From NCBI GenBank assembly GCA_034931985.1, contig JAYGHB010000094.1:62001-126000 (forward strand): DNA of 64,000 bases. The letters run 5' to 3'. The stretch's first letter is position 1. Each line of letters begins with the position of its first letter. The DNA is from Halotia wernerae. GTDB taxonomy: Bacteria > Cyanobacteriota > Cyanobacteriia > Cyanobacteriales > Nostocaceae. A program made the position numbers and the translations under genes. The notes beneath the pieces are model-generated. The model worked only from the letters and a program-made list of their open reading frames with translations, searched no databases and was not told the DNA's origin. Shown here one piece after another: positions 33,471 through 42,099 of this stretch.

Positions 33471-33698
33471 CGCAGACGTTTCTGACGACCTACAAAAGCA
33501 AATTCACTTCCCAATTCTAATAAAAAGTCTTCAAGTTTATCGATCAATGCTTGTTCTAAATCACTTTCTGAATATTCATCTTTCAATCCTAAAAACTCTA
33601 ATACAAATGAGTCTTTAAGTTCTTGTTCTGGTGTTAGGATATCTCCTGTATATTTATCTTCACCTTTTTGAAGTAAACCAGCTTTCTTTTTTTAAGAA
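33463..33698 (-). pseudogene. DUF1016-like (PDDEXK nuclease family) fragment
   Basis: The minus-strand frame reads LLQKGEDKYTGDILTPEQEL, then FVLEFLGLKDEYSESDLEQA, LIDKLEDFLLELGSEFAFVG and RQKRLR, after which homology stops. This is the central part of DUF1016/YhcG-type proteins (normally followed by a PD-(D/E)XK nuclease core). Neither the N-terminal domain nor the nuclease residues are here. The open frame continues to 33398 but is unrelated to the family. A non-functional remnant. Confidence 0.7.
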
Positions 33699-33746
33699 AT
33701 TTTGTGTAGAGACGCGAGAAAAATTGCGTCTCTGTCTGTGCGAGAG

Positions 33747-34493
33747 TTATTCAGCGTTGACAAATTCTAAATAGCCATTGCTGAGTTCTTTGACTGCTAA
33801 ATCATAAAATTGCTTACCGTGTTCTGGGGTAGCTAAGGCAGGATTTGAAGCCATGCGCCCATCTGGATAACGTTGACGAAAGTCAGCAGCACTATAAATC
33901 TTGTGTCCACTTCCAACTTCTGGTGAGAGGGGTGCTTGCTTAATCGCTTCTGGATAAACGTACTGGGTGAGGGCTACTTCGCTTGGTGTGGCATGAGAGC
34001 CTTCTTGATCCCCATATAATTCTTTAGCAAGCTTGTAGACAGAACTGCACATAAACCAGTTAGCTACTTGACATTGCACTCGTTGGGCATTGGCAATTTG
34101 CAAATCTTCTAAATGGGCATAAGTTTCTGAGAACGCAGCTTTAAGGGTGGCGATGTTACCGCCGTGTCCGTTGATGAGGTAGAACTTAGTAAAACCAGCT
34201 TTGGCTAAACAACTTACATAGTCTCGCACTAGCTGAATCAAAGTGCTAGGACGCAGGCTGATTGTACCAGGAAAGGCTGTATGATGCAGTGCCATACCAA
34301 CATTGATTGTAGGGCCGACGATCGCTTGAGTGACTTCACCCACACCACGAGCGATCGCTTCTGCACAAATAGCGTCAGTGCCAATTAAGCCGGTAGGGCC
34401 ATGTTGTTCTGTGGAACCAATAGGGAGAATAATCCCTTGTGACTGCTTTAGGTAGGCTTCAACTTCTTGCCAGGTACTCAAATGTAATAACAT
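33747..34493 (-). CDS. Creatininase family protein
   Basis: 248 residues with the creatininase/mycofactocin MftE-type metal-site pattern: LPIGSTEQHGPTGLIGTDAI (Glu, His, Asp ligands), FYLINGHGGNIATLKAAFSE (NGHGGN, His ligand) and EGSHATPSEVALTQ (a second Glu/His site). It is a Zn/Mn-dependent amidohydrolase of unknown substrate. No creatinine pathway gene lies nearby, and no mycofactocin cluster is present. Confidence 0.88.
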   Translation of the reverse strand: MLLHLSTWQEVEAYLKQSQGIILPIGSTEQHGPTGLIGTDAICAEAIARGVGEVTQAIVGPTINVGMALHHTAFPGTISLRPSTLIQLVRDYVSCLAKAGFTKFYLINGHGGNIATLKAAFSETYAHLEDLQIANAQRVQCQVANWFMCSSVYKLAKELYGDQEGSHATPSEVALTQYVYPEAIKQAPLSPEVGSGHKIYSAADFRQRYPDGRMASNPALATPEHGKQFYDLAVKELSNGYLEFVNAE

Positions 34494-34620
34494 TTTTGAT
34501 TAGCGTCCTCATCATAATGGCGGTGAGTGGAAACATTTATCTGCTAGAAAGCATCTGCTGTTTCTAACTACCCACTAACACGATTATGAACTTCCTTGCT
34601 GGTGAGTGGAGGTAACGACT

Positions 34621-35181
34621 ATGAAAGACTGCCATCTTTACCTGGCTTTGATAGGCTTAACTGGAGGATTTTTACTGATCAACAGTATTTTCACTCCTCC
34701 TGTTTTAGCTGGACGCTATGTTTTAAATCAAACACCGCAAACAATCGAGCGTTATTTTGGTCATTATCTGACTAAACGAACCAATGGCGATCGCCTGACT
34801 TATACATATACTCCAAAAAGCTTCCGGCGGCTATTTCCGCAATTCCCCAAAAGTAATTTCTCTATTACCTTTGTCAACAATCAGGCGAAGGATATTAGCT
34901 TAAATTTCAACGCAGATTTTGCCCAATATCCAGGAAGTTACAACTACGATCAAGCAGAGGCCAAAAAATTCTACAACTATGTTTTTGGATATCAAGCACC
35001 CATTTGGCAAGAACTTTCTGCCAAATTTGGAGGAAATGAGACTGTCTATTTTTACGAATATTGTCTTGGGGATGGAGTCGCAACAAGTTTTGACAGATAC
35101 GGATATAAGCAATATACCGATGCTGCAACTTTAGCCTATGACACTCGTTGCGAACCTCCCTATAATCGCGATGCCAATTAA
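34621..35181 (+). CDS. Exported hypothetical protein, ~186 aa
   Basis: ATG 34621, with GGAGGT eight bases upstream, is chosen over the in-frame GTG 34606. A signal peptide (LALIGLTGGFLLINSIFTPP, ending VLAG) is followed by ~150 residues rich in Tyr/Phe/Asn (YVLNQTPQTIERYFGHYLTK, FNADFAQYPGSYNYDQAEAK). Secreted or periplasmic, with two Cys (YCLGDG, TRCEP) near the C-terminus that could pair. The family is not recognised. It is divergent from the creatininase gene. Confidence 0.75.
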   Translation: MKDCHLYLALIGLTGGFLLINSIFTPPVLAGRYVLNQTPQTIERYFGHYLTKRTNGDRLTYTYTPKSFRRLFPQFPKSNFSITFVNNQAKDISLNFNADFAQYPGSYNYDQAEAKKFYNYVFGYQAPIWQELSAKFGGNETVYFYEYCLGDGVATSFDRYGYKQYTDAATLAYDTRCEPPYNRDAN

Positions 35182-35240
35182 GTTTTGAGATGTTTGCGTT
35201 CTGGAGAACAAAGACGAGGGAAATAACTCTTGATTCTTGA

Positions 35241-35513
35241 CTAATCGAAGTAGTAATGCTTTTTTACATCGCTTTTCACTTCCCATATACAGGACATCCC
35301 AGCGGGAAAAGTAACTAAATATCCCTTACCCATTTGCACTGGTTGCCCACCATTAGGCGTAACGACTACATCACCTGCCAAAAAGTAACAAATTTCTTGA
35401 GTATCATAAGTCCAGGGGAATTTGGATACTTCCTTTTGCCAAATTGCCCATTTGAACACACCCAACTGATTGAGACGTTCTTGACTGGGTTGATGCTCAA
35501 TTTTAATTTCCAT
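35241..35513 (-). CDS. Cupin domain protein (cupin_3/DUF861 type)
   Basis: The preferred start is Met at 35513 (MEIKIEHQPSQERLNQLGVF); a longer frame begins at 35564. About 90 residues form one cupin barrel: KFPWTYDTQEICYFLAGDVV, PNGGQPVQMGKGYLVTFPAG and WEVKSDVKKHYYFD. The Tyr/Glu (YDTQE) and Phe/Pro/Gly features match the (S)-ureidoglycine-like cupin_3 group. Metal binding and substrate are unknown. It starts 22 bp after the Mo-nitrogenase-like gene and is likely co-transcribed. Confidence 0.85.
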   Translation of the reverse strand: MEIKIEHQPSQERLNQLGVFKWAIWQKEVSKFPWTYDTQEICYFLAGDVVVTPNGGQPVQMGKGYLVTFPAGMSCIWEVKSDVKKHYYFD

Positions 35514-35535
35514 ACCATGTTTTCTCAGTTGACGT

Positions 35536-35895
35536 TCAGCAGTAAGATTGAATATCTTCTCCACACTGATCTACTAAATAACACAAAGCGCGAAAACGCA
35601 AGCCTACAAACTGATCATAAAGTGGATTGAGCTTACACATTGGTGGAATATGAGCTATTTTGCGACCAAACAATATTAGATCGCGCTCAAAGGGACATTG
35701 AGCAGGAATTAATTTAGCAATAAAGTGAGCAAATTTACGATTTTGAACTTCTAGTTCGTCTAGCCAATTACGCAAGGGTTGCAATATATCAGATTGAGGT
35801 TGAGCAAATTGGTTTTGACTACCTGCTTGATGGCTGACGCCTAAAGACTTAATAAAAGCAGGAATAATAATATGTTGACGTTTTGTCTTGAGCAT
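35536..35895 (-). CDS. Mo-dependent nitrogenase-like family protein (Mo-nitro_C)
   Basis: 119 residues with the cyanobacterial 'Mo-dependent nitrogenase C-terminus' pattern: LRNWLDELEVQNRKFAHFIA, LIPAQCPFERDLILFGRKIA, HIPPMCKLNPLYDQFVGLRF and RALCYLVDQCGEDIQSYC. The family name comes from limited similarity; these proteins are widely found in cyanobacteria and their function is unknown. Conserved Cys/His (QCPF, HIPPMC) could bind metal. It lies upstream of a cupin gene on the same strand. Confidence 0.85.
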   Translation of the reverse strand: MLKTKRQHIIIPAFIKSLGVSHQAGSQNQFAQPQSDILQPLRNWLDELEVQNRKFAHFIAKLIPAQCPFERDLILFGRKIAHIPPMCKLNPLYDQFVGLRFRALCYLVDQCGEDIQSYC

Positions 35896-37438
35896 GGTCG
35901 TAAGTAAGGTTTCCCTTGTTGATAAACTACTTGTTGTGGATTCTGATGATTCCTATGCAATCTATCCCAATCATTTGTATGCTTGCTATGAACGGAATTG
36001 GGGCAAGCACGAAGTTAGTAATTGGCATAAGATTTGCGCGTAATATAGCTGAACTAATTGTTATTTAAACTCAGCAAATGCTGAATAACTGTCCCGTTAA
36101 ATACAAAATAACAAAGAAATTATAAAAGTGGTATTTCTTTAACTTATTGATTACTAATATTTAAAATAGCGATCCCCTATCTAATAGGCTAATTGTTAGT
36201 ATCAACAACACACAGTATATTCAGCTTGGTATTTGGGCGCAAAATTACAGACTTACCCTTATACCAGCTAGATTTCGATGAGATCAGCCAGTTCAATAAA
36301 ATCTATTTTCATATATTAAATTATCATATATATTACATAAGCAACCGTAATATTACTGCATAAATGACACAAAATTATTTGATAAGTACAAACTAATATA
36401 GTTATGGCTTATTTATGCTTTGGTTATGTTTGTAACTCATCAGAATTTTAGTAATGCTTATTGTACCTTACTATGGAGTAAATGTACTTGATAAACACAA
36501 AAAATTTTGAGAATCTATCAGCAAAACTAAAACTAAAAGTAGAGGATAATGCTCAAAATTAGTGATTTAATATCGCAAAAGGAATAATTAGGACAGTAAT
36601 TGTTGAAGTGGCTAATTAGTTGGACATAAATTATATCGGGTATAGTCTTTTTATAAGTTTCAAAATGAAATCAAATATACTCTTGGCAGGAGTTGAAAAA
36701 TTTTCCCAATCATGCTGTTGGTGTAGTCTCATCTAAAGGCGATCGCAAATAATATCTCAGCACACAGGTTGAAAAATCCAAATTTTTTAGATTGCAATGC
36801 TAATTACCAAAAACATGTATCATATTTAACACGCAGAGTGTTTGAATAATTAAAAGTGAACTATTTACGACTATTAGCCAATAACTAAACAACACTCAGA
36901 TAGCTATATACAAACAAATCATAAGAAATAACTATGTCATTTACACCAATTCTCTCAAAGAACTTACTAGCACTGGAATTGACATTGATTATACTGAATA
37001 CCTCTTTTCAGAATGTTATGTACTTAACCATTCAGAATCGTAAAGTTAATACCTAAGTCGGCAACCTTAATTTCACTGTATTGTAGGTTTTTTACAAATT
37101 AGATCGAGACTTTAAGAATACACACATTTTGGACACTAAATCTGTAATAGCCTTTATTTTTGCTGAAAATAACTGATTTTTATCAGGCTATCTTAAGTGT
37201 AAAAAATGTATATATTTCTTAAGCTAAGAGAAATATTTACTAGTTTGTAACGATACAAATTTTACAACATTTTTCATATTTTCTTACTGCTACTTACTGA
37301 TATCATCGCTATCAACATGTTTTACTTTGTACAAAGTATTTTTGTCTAAAGCTGAAAATTATGCAATTTTTAATGCGATTTTGCTAATACGATTTGTCAT
37401 ACAATCGCATAACCTATTAAGGAAAGTAAGGCAGCATC
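35896..37438. other. 1.5-kb AT-rich stretch with no convincing gene
   Basis: No frame looks like a protein except a doubtful 49-codon one at 35894-36043 (MVVSKVSLVDKLLVVDSDDS...), whose start overlaps the divergent Mo-nitro_C gene. The stretch is AT-rich with many poly-A/T runs. I saw a CAGCAAATGCTG hairpin near 36075, a TTGTA-ACGA-TACAA dyad near 37245 and the perfect palindrome at 37323-37338. No RNA gene or element end was found. Confidence 0.6.
37323..37338 (+). promoter_or_regulatory. 16-bp perfect palindrome upstream of the MFS gene
   Basis: TACTTTGTACAAAGTA reads the same on both strands. It lies about 100 bp before the start of the transporter gene at 37439, a usual position for an operator of a dimeric regulator. 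Which regulator binds is unknown. A second weak dyad (CGATT...AATCG) lies at 37390-37407. Confidence 0.5.
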
Positions 37439-38647
37439 ATGGTTAACTCTTTCAATACCCGCCCTGAGATTTTATGGCGACAAGTTTGGGGATTAGCCGC
37501 TTTACTAGCAGCGATTATCTTCAGTTGGATGGTCTATGGATTTTATCAGCCCAAAATTTTACAACAACTGGAATTTTTCGAATTGGCAAGTTGGCTGGGA
37601 ATAATACAGGGTTTACTTGCAACAGTTATAGAACCTTTGATTGGCAAAATTTCCGATCGCATCCAACAGCGCTTGGGTAGCCGATTGCCAATGATTAGTG
37701 TCGGGGTAGTGTTGGCAGGTTTAATTTTTGTCACTGTTTCGCTGTTAGCACAACAGAATTTCCCTGTCGGTACACGTTGGATAATACCAGTGTTAATGAC
37801 TGCTTGGGTAATCGCAGTAATGAGTTTTCGTAGCCCGACAATCGCACTTCTAACACAGTTTGTACCTATTGCTGAACTACCTCAAGCTAATGCCATTCTT
37901 GTATTTGTATTTGGATTAGTAGCAGCTATTGGCTTAATGGGGAATACCTTATTTTATAGTATGGGTGCGTCGATTACTTTTCTTTTAGGAGCGATCGCTT
38001 TAGTCTTGGGAGCATATATTTTGCAGTTATTTACTCCCAAACATTCTTTTGATCCCTATACTTTAAATCAAGATTTGTCTGCCGATGCTCCTAGCTTGTT
38101 GTTAATTTTAATTTTCGTAATTGGTTTAGCGACAGGAATTGAAGTTAATCTATTACTATCGATATTTCCTCAAGAATTGCAAACTAAACTGCCTGGACTG
38201 CAAGTAGAATTTATTGTTTCCGAAATACTTTTAGTTTCAGCAATCGCTTCACTTCCTTTGGGAGAATGGACAGCAGAATTAGGCGCTGATAAATCTATGT
38301 TGATTGGCTTAGGATCAATGACAGGTTTGATGGGGCTAACATTATTGAATGACAACAACATCATAGCAATAGGATTAATACTTGCTTTTGGTGTCAGTGT
38401 TAGCTTAGTTTTGATCAGTATGATTTCTTTGGTATTAAATAAAATACCTTCTATGCAGGCAGGGTTAGGTACTGGATTATATTTTGGTGGTACTGCTGGA
38501 GGAACTGCGATCATATCTCTCTTGACGAAACAAGTAGGGATAACATCAATAGGTGCTTTTCTATTAGCTGAGTTTACTTTTTTAGTAGTGACTGTGTGTA
38601 TTCACTCTAGTCACAAGTTAAAGCAAAAACCTGAGCGCATATTTTAA
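37439..38647 (+). CDS. MFS transporter (sugar/glycoside-type, 12 spans)
   Basis: 402 residues, about 12 hydrophobic spans. The first intracellular loop holds IEPLIGKISDRIQQRLGSRL, the MFS signature of the type 'G.lSDR...R.GRR.P'. A central loop near residue 200 separates two six-span halves (FTPKHSFDPYTLNQDLSADA). Substrate is unknown. It may be related to the cyanobacterial BCH2/PucC-like or SLC45-like branches. AAGGAAAG lies upstream of the ATG. A minus-strand frame overlaps its last 41 bp. Confidence 0.82.
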   Translation: MVNSFNTRPEILWRQVWGLAALLAAIIFSWMVYGFYQPKILQQLEFFELASWLGIIQGLLATVIEPLIGKISDRIQQRLGSRLPMISVGVVLAGLIFVTVSLLAQQNFPVGTRWIIPVLMTAWVIAVMSFRSPTIALLTQFVPIAELPQANAILVFVFGLVAAIGLMGNTLFYSMGASITFLLGAIALVLGAYILQLFTPKHSFDPYTLNQDLSADAPSLLLILIFVIGLATGIEVNLLLSIFPQELQTKLPGLQVEFIVSEILLVSAIASLPLGEWTAELGADKSMLIGLGSMTGLMGLTLLNDNNIIAIGLILAFGVSVSLVLISMISLVLNKIPSMQAGLGTGLYFGGTAGGTAIISLLTKQVGITSIGAFLLAEFTFLVVTVCIHSSHKLKQKPERIF

Positions 38648-38801
38648 GATGCTCTTCTATTGCCTCGTCCCAGGTAGGGTAACGGTTTATTTTTCCGTCA
38701 AGTACCCTACCGATGACTAAGGTTTCAAAGACCATTGGTCTACACTCGCAGGGGGTGCATCCCACTTTTTTAAACAATGGCAGCACGATTGTGAATGACA
38801 T
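38607..38801 (-). CDS. Doubtful 64-residue fragment-like frame
   Basis: The frame reads CRPMVFETLVIGRVLDGKIN then RYPTWDEAIEEHLKICAQVF. The WETMVxxG...DRYxTWDEAxxGH-like pattern is found at the end of some phage-related and cyanobacterial hypothetical proteins. Here it is short, has no clear ribosome-binding site and overlaps the MFS gene end. It may be a remnant. Its first part is encoded by the dispersed repeat at 38745-38770. Confidence 0.3.
   Translation of the reverse strand: MSFTIVLPLFKKVGCTPCECRPMVFETLVIGRVLDGKINRYPTWDEAIEEHLKICAQVFALTCD
38745..38770. repeat. Dispersed repeat, copy 2 of 881-906
   Basis: CTCGCAGGGGGTGCATCCCA followed by a T-run matches the block at 881-906. The remaining spacer 38802-39145 has no gene that I can support. 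Confidence 0.5.
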
Positions 38802-39145
38802 AGTGTTACTGGGCTGTTGTTAAAGTCATGCTTTAGGCATACATCTGTCTTCAGAAGTATTTTTTACCTTACATAAATAAAGATTCATACAGTTAATTGT
38901 TGATTATGTAATGGCAAGATTTCCGGTCTATATCTCAGAAGTCCGCAAATCAAAGATTACAGTCTTTCGGAAGTGACAGTTCCCAGGGATGAATGTCAAG
39001 ATAATTAGATGTACCTTTGGGTAGTGAAGTCAAGTCTCTGAAATATTTATTAATATAAGTGTAATTCAGCATTAGGAGTCAAGAAAAGTTCTTAATTGCA
39101 GCATCTCTAATAAATCACCGGACTTCACCAACGGAGTAGAAGATT

Positions 39146-39361
39146 ATGAACGATCAGCAATCACCAGACTCTAAGGAATTTGTAGGCAATCTCAAGAATG
39201 GGATTTGGCTGTTTGGCCTTTCATCTTGGGTATTTGGCATCACTGATCGCAGTATTGCTTCATTTGCAGACGGCTATTTATCTGCTTTGGATCTGACGCA
39301 ACTATTTACAGCAGCCACATTCTTTGTAGCGTGGGTGTTTTTGAAGCCATCAAGGGCTTAA
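39146..39361 (+). CDS. Small membrane protein, 71 aa
   Basis: MNDQQSPDSKEFVGNLKNGI precedes two hydrophobic segments (residues ~19-33 and ~52-66) and a basic end (FLKPSRA). ATG 39146 has a weak GGAG-like site. No family recognised. Because it starts with a polar stretch and is preceded by a repeat-free spacer, I consider it more likely real than not. Confidence 0.5.
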   Translation: MNDQQSPDSKEFVGNLKNGIWLFGLSSWVFGITDRSIASFADGYLSALDLTQLFTAATFFVAWVFLKPSRA

Positions 39362-39426
39362 GCAATTTACCCTGCAAAATGTCAAATTGAATATTTACTA
39401 GGCTGTCAAGCTAGTTTTGAGGCTTT

Positions 39427-39476
39427 GTAGTAAGCACTTTAGTGCTTGGAAAATTCAGGACTAAAGTCCTGACTAC
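39427..39476. repeat. Double-hairpin dispersed repeat (GTAGT...ACTAC)
   Basis: GTAGT and ACTAC bound the unit. Inside lie AAGCACTTTAGTGCTT and CAGGACTAAAGTCCTG, two perfect or near-perfect hairpins. A half copy (CTTGAGGACTTTAGTCCTCA) lies at 45831-45854. The unit is a typical Nostocales dispersed repeat. Confidence 0.75.
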
Positions 39477-39544
39477 GAACAAAAAGTAGAACACTGTTTA
39501 CAGCAATGGGGGGGTGCGCTAAAGAGTGCGTCTATATTTCATTC

Positions 39545-39590
39545 AAAAAAAAAATCGGGGTAATTCTGAAACATCTTCAGAATTCCTCGG
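39545..39590 (-). terminator. Minus-strand rho-independent terminator-like hairpin
   Basis: On the minus strand a 9-bp perfect stem, AATTCTGAA/TTCAGAATT, with extra GC-rich pairs at its base (CCGAGG...CCCCG) is followed by ten T. It would end a minus-strand transcript, probably that of the desaturase-like gene ending at 39906, or it belongs to the mobile-element remnant beside it. Confidence 0.65.
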
Positions 39591-39660
39591 TTATTAAGGT
39601 GTAATGGGCTAATTTGTAGTTTGGTTAAGAGAGGTGAAAATCTTAGGATGAAGGAAAGAA

Positions 39661-39745
39661 ATGTTGCTAGGACAGGTGTTTGAGCGGTTGTAAAAGAGAG
39701 TCCAGTATCGGTGATAGCGTGCTTTTAGAGGAGTTTTAAAAGTAA
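39661..39745 (+). pseudogene. Remnant of a DDE transposase 5' end (IS4-like)
   Basis: The bases read MLLGQVFERL-stop; with frameshifts they continue as ESPVSVI..RALLEGVLK, the start of a cyanobacterial IS4-type transposase (MLGQVFERFVEKSPVSV...). The fragment is short, carries stops, and is followed by a dispersed repeat (TTAACCCGCG...CGACTTCTAGTCGCC, 39749-39800). The family call is from a remembered motif. Confidence 0.45.
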
Positions 39746-39905
39746 GGTTTTTAACCCGCGTAGGCGGCCTTCGCAGAGTAGCCTCGACTTCTAGTCGCCA
39801 GGGCTAGTAATAAATTAGAATTTACAAACATCCTCTTAGAGAAAGCATTATGTTCAATCTCTAATACAATGCTCAATCTCGCCTTTAGATAAAATTGGTA
39901 TCATA

Positions 39906-40838
39906 TTAAATCTTCGAGCATTTACCTGTAAGCATATCTTTTAAAATCATCGAGTATTCAGTAAATGAAATATACACTGTTTTGTCTGACATAGAATTGT
40001 TTTGATTAAATACTCTAGTGTAAGTATTAGACTTAGAGTGATGTAATGAATGTTCTAAGCAATGATTATTGGTAAGAAATAAAAAGCATTTCTCTAAAAT
40101 ACCAGATGGTTTCAAATTTCTAGTTTTTAAATTACGCTCTTCTAACTTTCCTTCTACAATCAAGTTGCCATGTTCTATTAGTTCGCTGTGATGAATCATT
40201 AAAGCTCCTATCCAACAGGTAAGGATATAAGGAATTACAATCTCATGCAGATTTACTTGTAATAGCAAATGAGAGCTATAACCAATTCCGCCCCAAATAA
40301 TAGCCCGCATTAAAATAGAAATCATTAGCTTTTTAAAGCAGTACTTATTTTTAAGTTTTGGCTCATGCAATATTTTAAAACTAGCTAAAATGACAATAAA
40401 TATATTCCCAAAAAATACTTCACAAAAGTTATAAATAATTCTGAGAGAACGGTTTTTAATCTCTCCTAGAGGATGAAACTCTATATCTTGATAAGTATTT
40501 ACTTGAGAATGATGATAAGGATGCACTATATCAAAAATTTGATGATCGAGAAATATCATCCAGGATAAAACTGAGTAAAAAAACTTATTGTGGATGCCAG
40601 GTAAATATTCATGCCAACATTCATGCATAAACTGTGCTAACCAACAAAAAAGATAACCTCCTGGGAAGACGATTAAAAAAAAAGACGAAATATTTATTAA
40701 ACTATATATGTAAGGAATAAAAAACAAATAGATAAACCAAAAAAATGAAGCAATAAAAAGTTTCACAGTCTGGTTGTATGTAACTTGGTTGTATATAACC
40801 TTGTTGTATGTAACTTGGTTGCTAGTAATAGTCTTCAT
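39906..40838 (-). CDS. Fatty-acid desaturase-like membrane protein
   Basis: 310 residues with three His boxes spaced as in membrane desaturases: HECWH (72-76), HPYHH (106-110) and HSLHH (263-267), plus His216/217. The residues between form about four membrane spans (LFIASFFWFIYLFFIPYIYS; FFLIVFPGGYLFCWLAQFM; ILMRAIIWGGIGYSSHLLLQ; IVIPYILTCWIGALMIHHSE). These His bind a di-iron centre that oxidises fatty acids, carotenoids or sterols; substrate not predictable. The first ~25 residues repeat a five-residue NQVTY-like unit, encoded by 15-bp DNA repeats. Very AT-rich codons suggest possible transfer. Confidence 0.85.
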   Translation of the reverse strand: MKTITSNQVTYNKVIYNQVTYNQTVKLFIASFFWFIYLFFIPYIYSLINISSFFLIVFPGGYLFCWLAQFMHECWHEYLPGIHNKFFYSVLSWMIFLDHQIFDIVHPYHHSQVNTYQDIEFHPLGEIKNRSLRIIYNFCEVFFGNIFIVILASFKILHEPKLKNKYCFKKLMISILMRAIIWGGIGYSSHLLLQVNLHEIVIPYILTCWIGALMIHHSELIEHGNLIVEGKLEERNLKTRNLKPSGILEKCFLFLTNNHCLEHSLHHSKSNTYTRVFNQNNSMSDKTVYISFTEYSMILKDMLTGKCSKI

Positions 40839-41228
40839 ATTTCAATACCTCACACCGATAGCGTTTGTAGTAATACCTAAAACCTCTGCAATGTTGACTG
40901 CACAATTTTGGTAAAGTTTAATGGGGTTTGATCAAAAGCATATGATTGCTTTCTTTAACCTTCCTTAACTTTTACCCAAAATATTGTAAAAGTGCATTCT
41001 GCAAATTGTCTATTATAAATATTTGACCTCAAGAAACTAATATTTTTTATAAAAGTTCTCGATCCAAATGTATTTTTTCAAAAACAGTACAAATAATCAA
41101 TATTTATGCAACCATTTTGCTGTTAAATTCAAGATTAAATCTGAAAAGCTTATCCAACAAGAATTTCAGCCTTTGGGTAGCCTAATGTATTAATCTCGCA
41201 GCAGAGATTTTCGGTCAGGACTTAAAAT
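40839..41228. other. Gene-free AT-rich spacer
   Basis: About 390 bp between two minus-strand genes. It should contain the promoter of the desaturase-like gene on its left side. I see no gene, RNA or strong terminator in it. Confidence 0.6.
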
Positions 41229-41969
41229 TTAGATAATTTGTGATAAAAACTTGCGAGTCCGTTCTTCTTTAGGGTTGGTGAAAAAGGTCTCAGGGGTGGC
41301 TGACTCGACGAGGGAACCACTATCCATGAGAATAACTCGGTCTGCAACTTCGCGGGCAAATCCGACTTCGTGGGTGACAACTACCATTGTCATTCCCTCA
41401 CTAGCGAGATTTCGCATCACGTCTAGAACTTCTCTTACCATCTCCGGATCTAAAGCTGAGGTGGGTTCATCAAACAGCATAATTTTAGGTTGCATGGCTA
41501 AAGCACGAGCGATCGCCACTCGTTGTTGCTGTCCACCAGACAACTGTCCGGGATATTTCTGCGCCTGTTCTAAAATCCCGACTCTTTCTAAGAGTTGCAT
41601 CGCCAATTCTTCAGATTTTACTTTGTTCCACCGTCTTACCCAAGTTGGTGCCAAGGTGATATTTTGCTGTACTGTAAGATGAGGAAATAAGTTGAACTGC
41701 TGAAATACCATTCCCACTTCTCGCCGAATTGTTTCAATATTTCGCAAGTCATGGCTGAGGGTAATACCGTCAATGATGATTTTGCCCTGTTGATATTCTT
41801 CTAAGGCGTTAAATGTGCGGATGAAAGTAGATTTACCGGAACCAGAAGGCCCCATTAATACGACTACTTCTCCACGACTTACTGTTAAGTTCACACCTTG
41901 GAGAACGTGAAATTTGCCGTACCATTTATGAACTTCTTCAGCAATAATTATTGGGTTTAATTCTGACAT
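41229..41969 (-). CDS. Polar amino-acid ABC transporter ATPase (GlnQ/BgtA type)
   Basis: 246 residues with Walker A GPSGSGKST, Q-loop VFQQFNLFPHLTVQ, signature LSGGQQQR and Walker B IMLFDEPTSALDPE followed by the switch His in VVTHEVG. FQQFNLFPHLTV and MVVVTHEVGFAREVADRVIL are typical of polar amino-acid importers. In Anabaena such an ATPase (BgtA) serves the N-II system. It follows the NatH-like permease gene after 130 bp on the same strand, so it likely energises that permease. Confidence 0.92.
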   Translation of the reverse strand: MSELNPIIIAEEVHKWYGKFHVLQGVNLTVSRGEVVVLMGPSGSGKSTFIRTFNALEEYQQGKIIIDGITLSHDLRNIETIRREVGMVFQQFNLFPHLTVQQNITLAPTWVRRWNKVKSEELAMQLLERVGILEQAQKYPGQLSGGQQQRVAIARALAMQPKIMLFDEPTSALDPEMVREVLDVMRNLASEGMTMVVVTHEVGFAREVADRVILMDSGSLVESATPETFFTNPKEERTRKFLSQII

Positions 41970-42099
41970 ATAAAACTAGTATTTAATTTGCAAAAATTAC
42001 TATTTTTAAACTAACTACAGAGACACATAGTTAACAGAGAAATGATTTAAGAGTGTTTTAGTGTTTTGCGAATAATTAATCTTATTTTGAGATTTACTA

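Noticed and set aside
35894..36043. 49-codon frame (MVVSKVSLVDKLLVVDSDDS...) at the start of the gene-free stretch
   Set aside because: Its start overlaps the divergent Mo-nitro_C start and it has no ribosome-binding site. I cannot separate it from chance.
36900..37440. NtcA (GTA-N8-TAC) sites in the AT-rich stretch
   Set aside because: I looked for GTA-N8-TAC with a following -10 box and found no convincing match near the MFS gene.
37439..38647. MFS gene as a bacteriochlorophyll/chlorophyll (PucC) transporter
   Set aside because: Only the general MFS loop motif is visible; the PucC-specific pattern cannot be confirmed from sequence reading.
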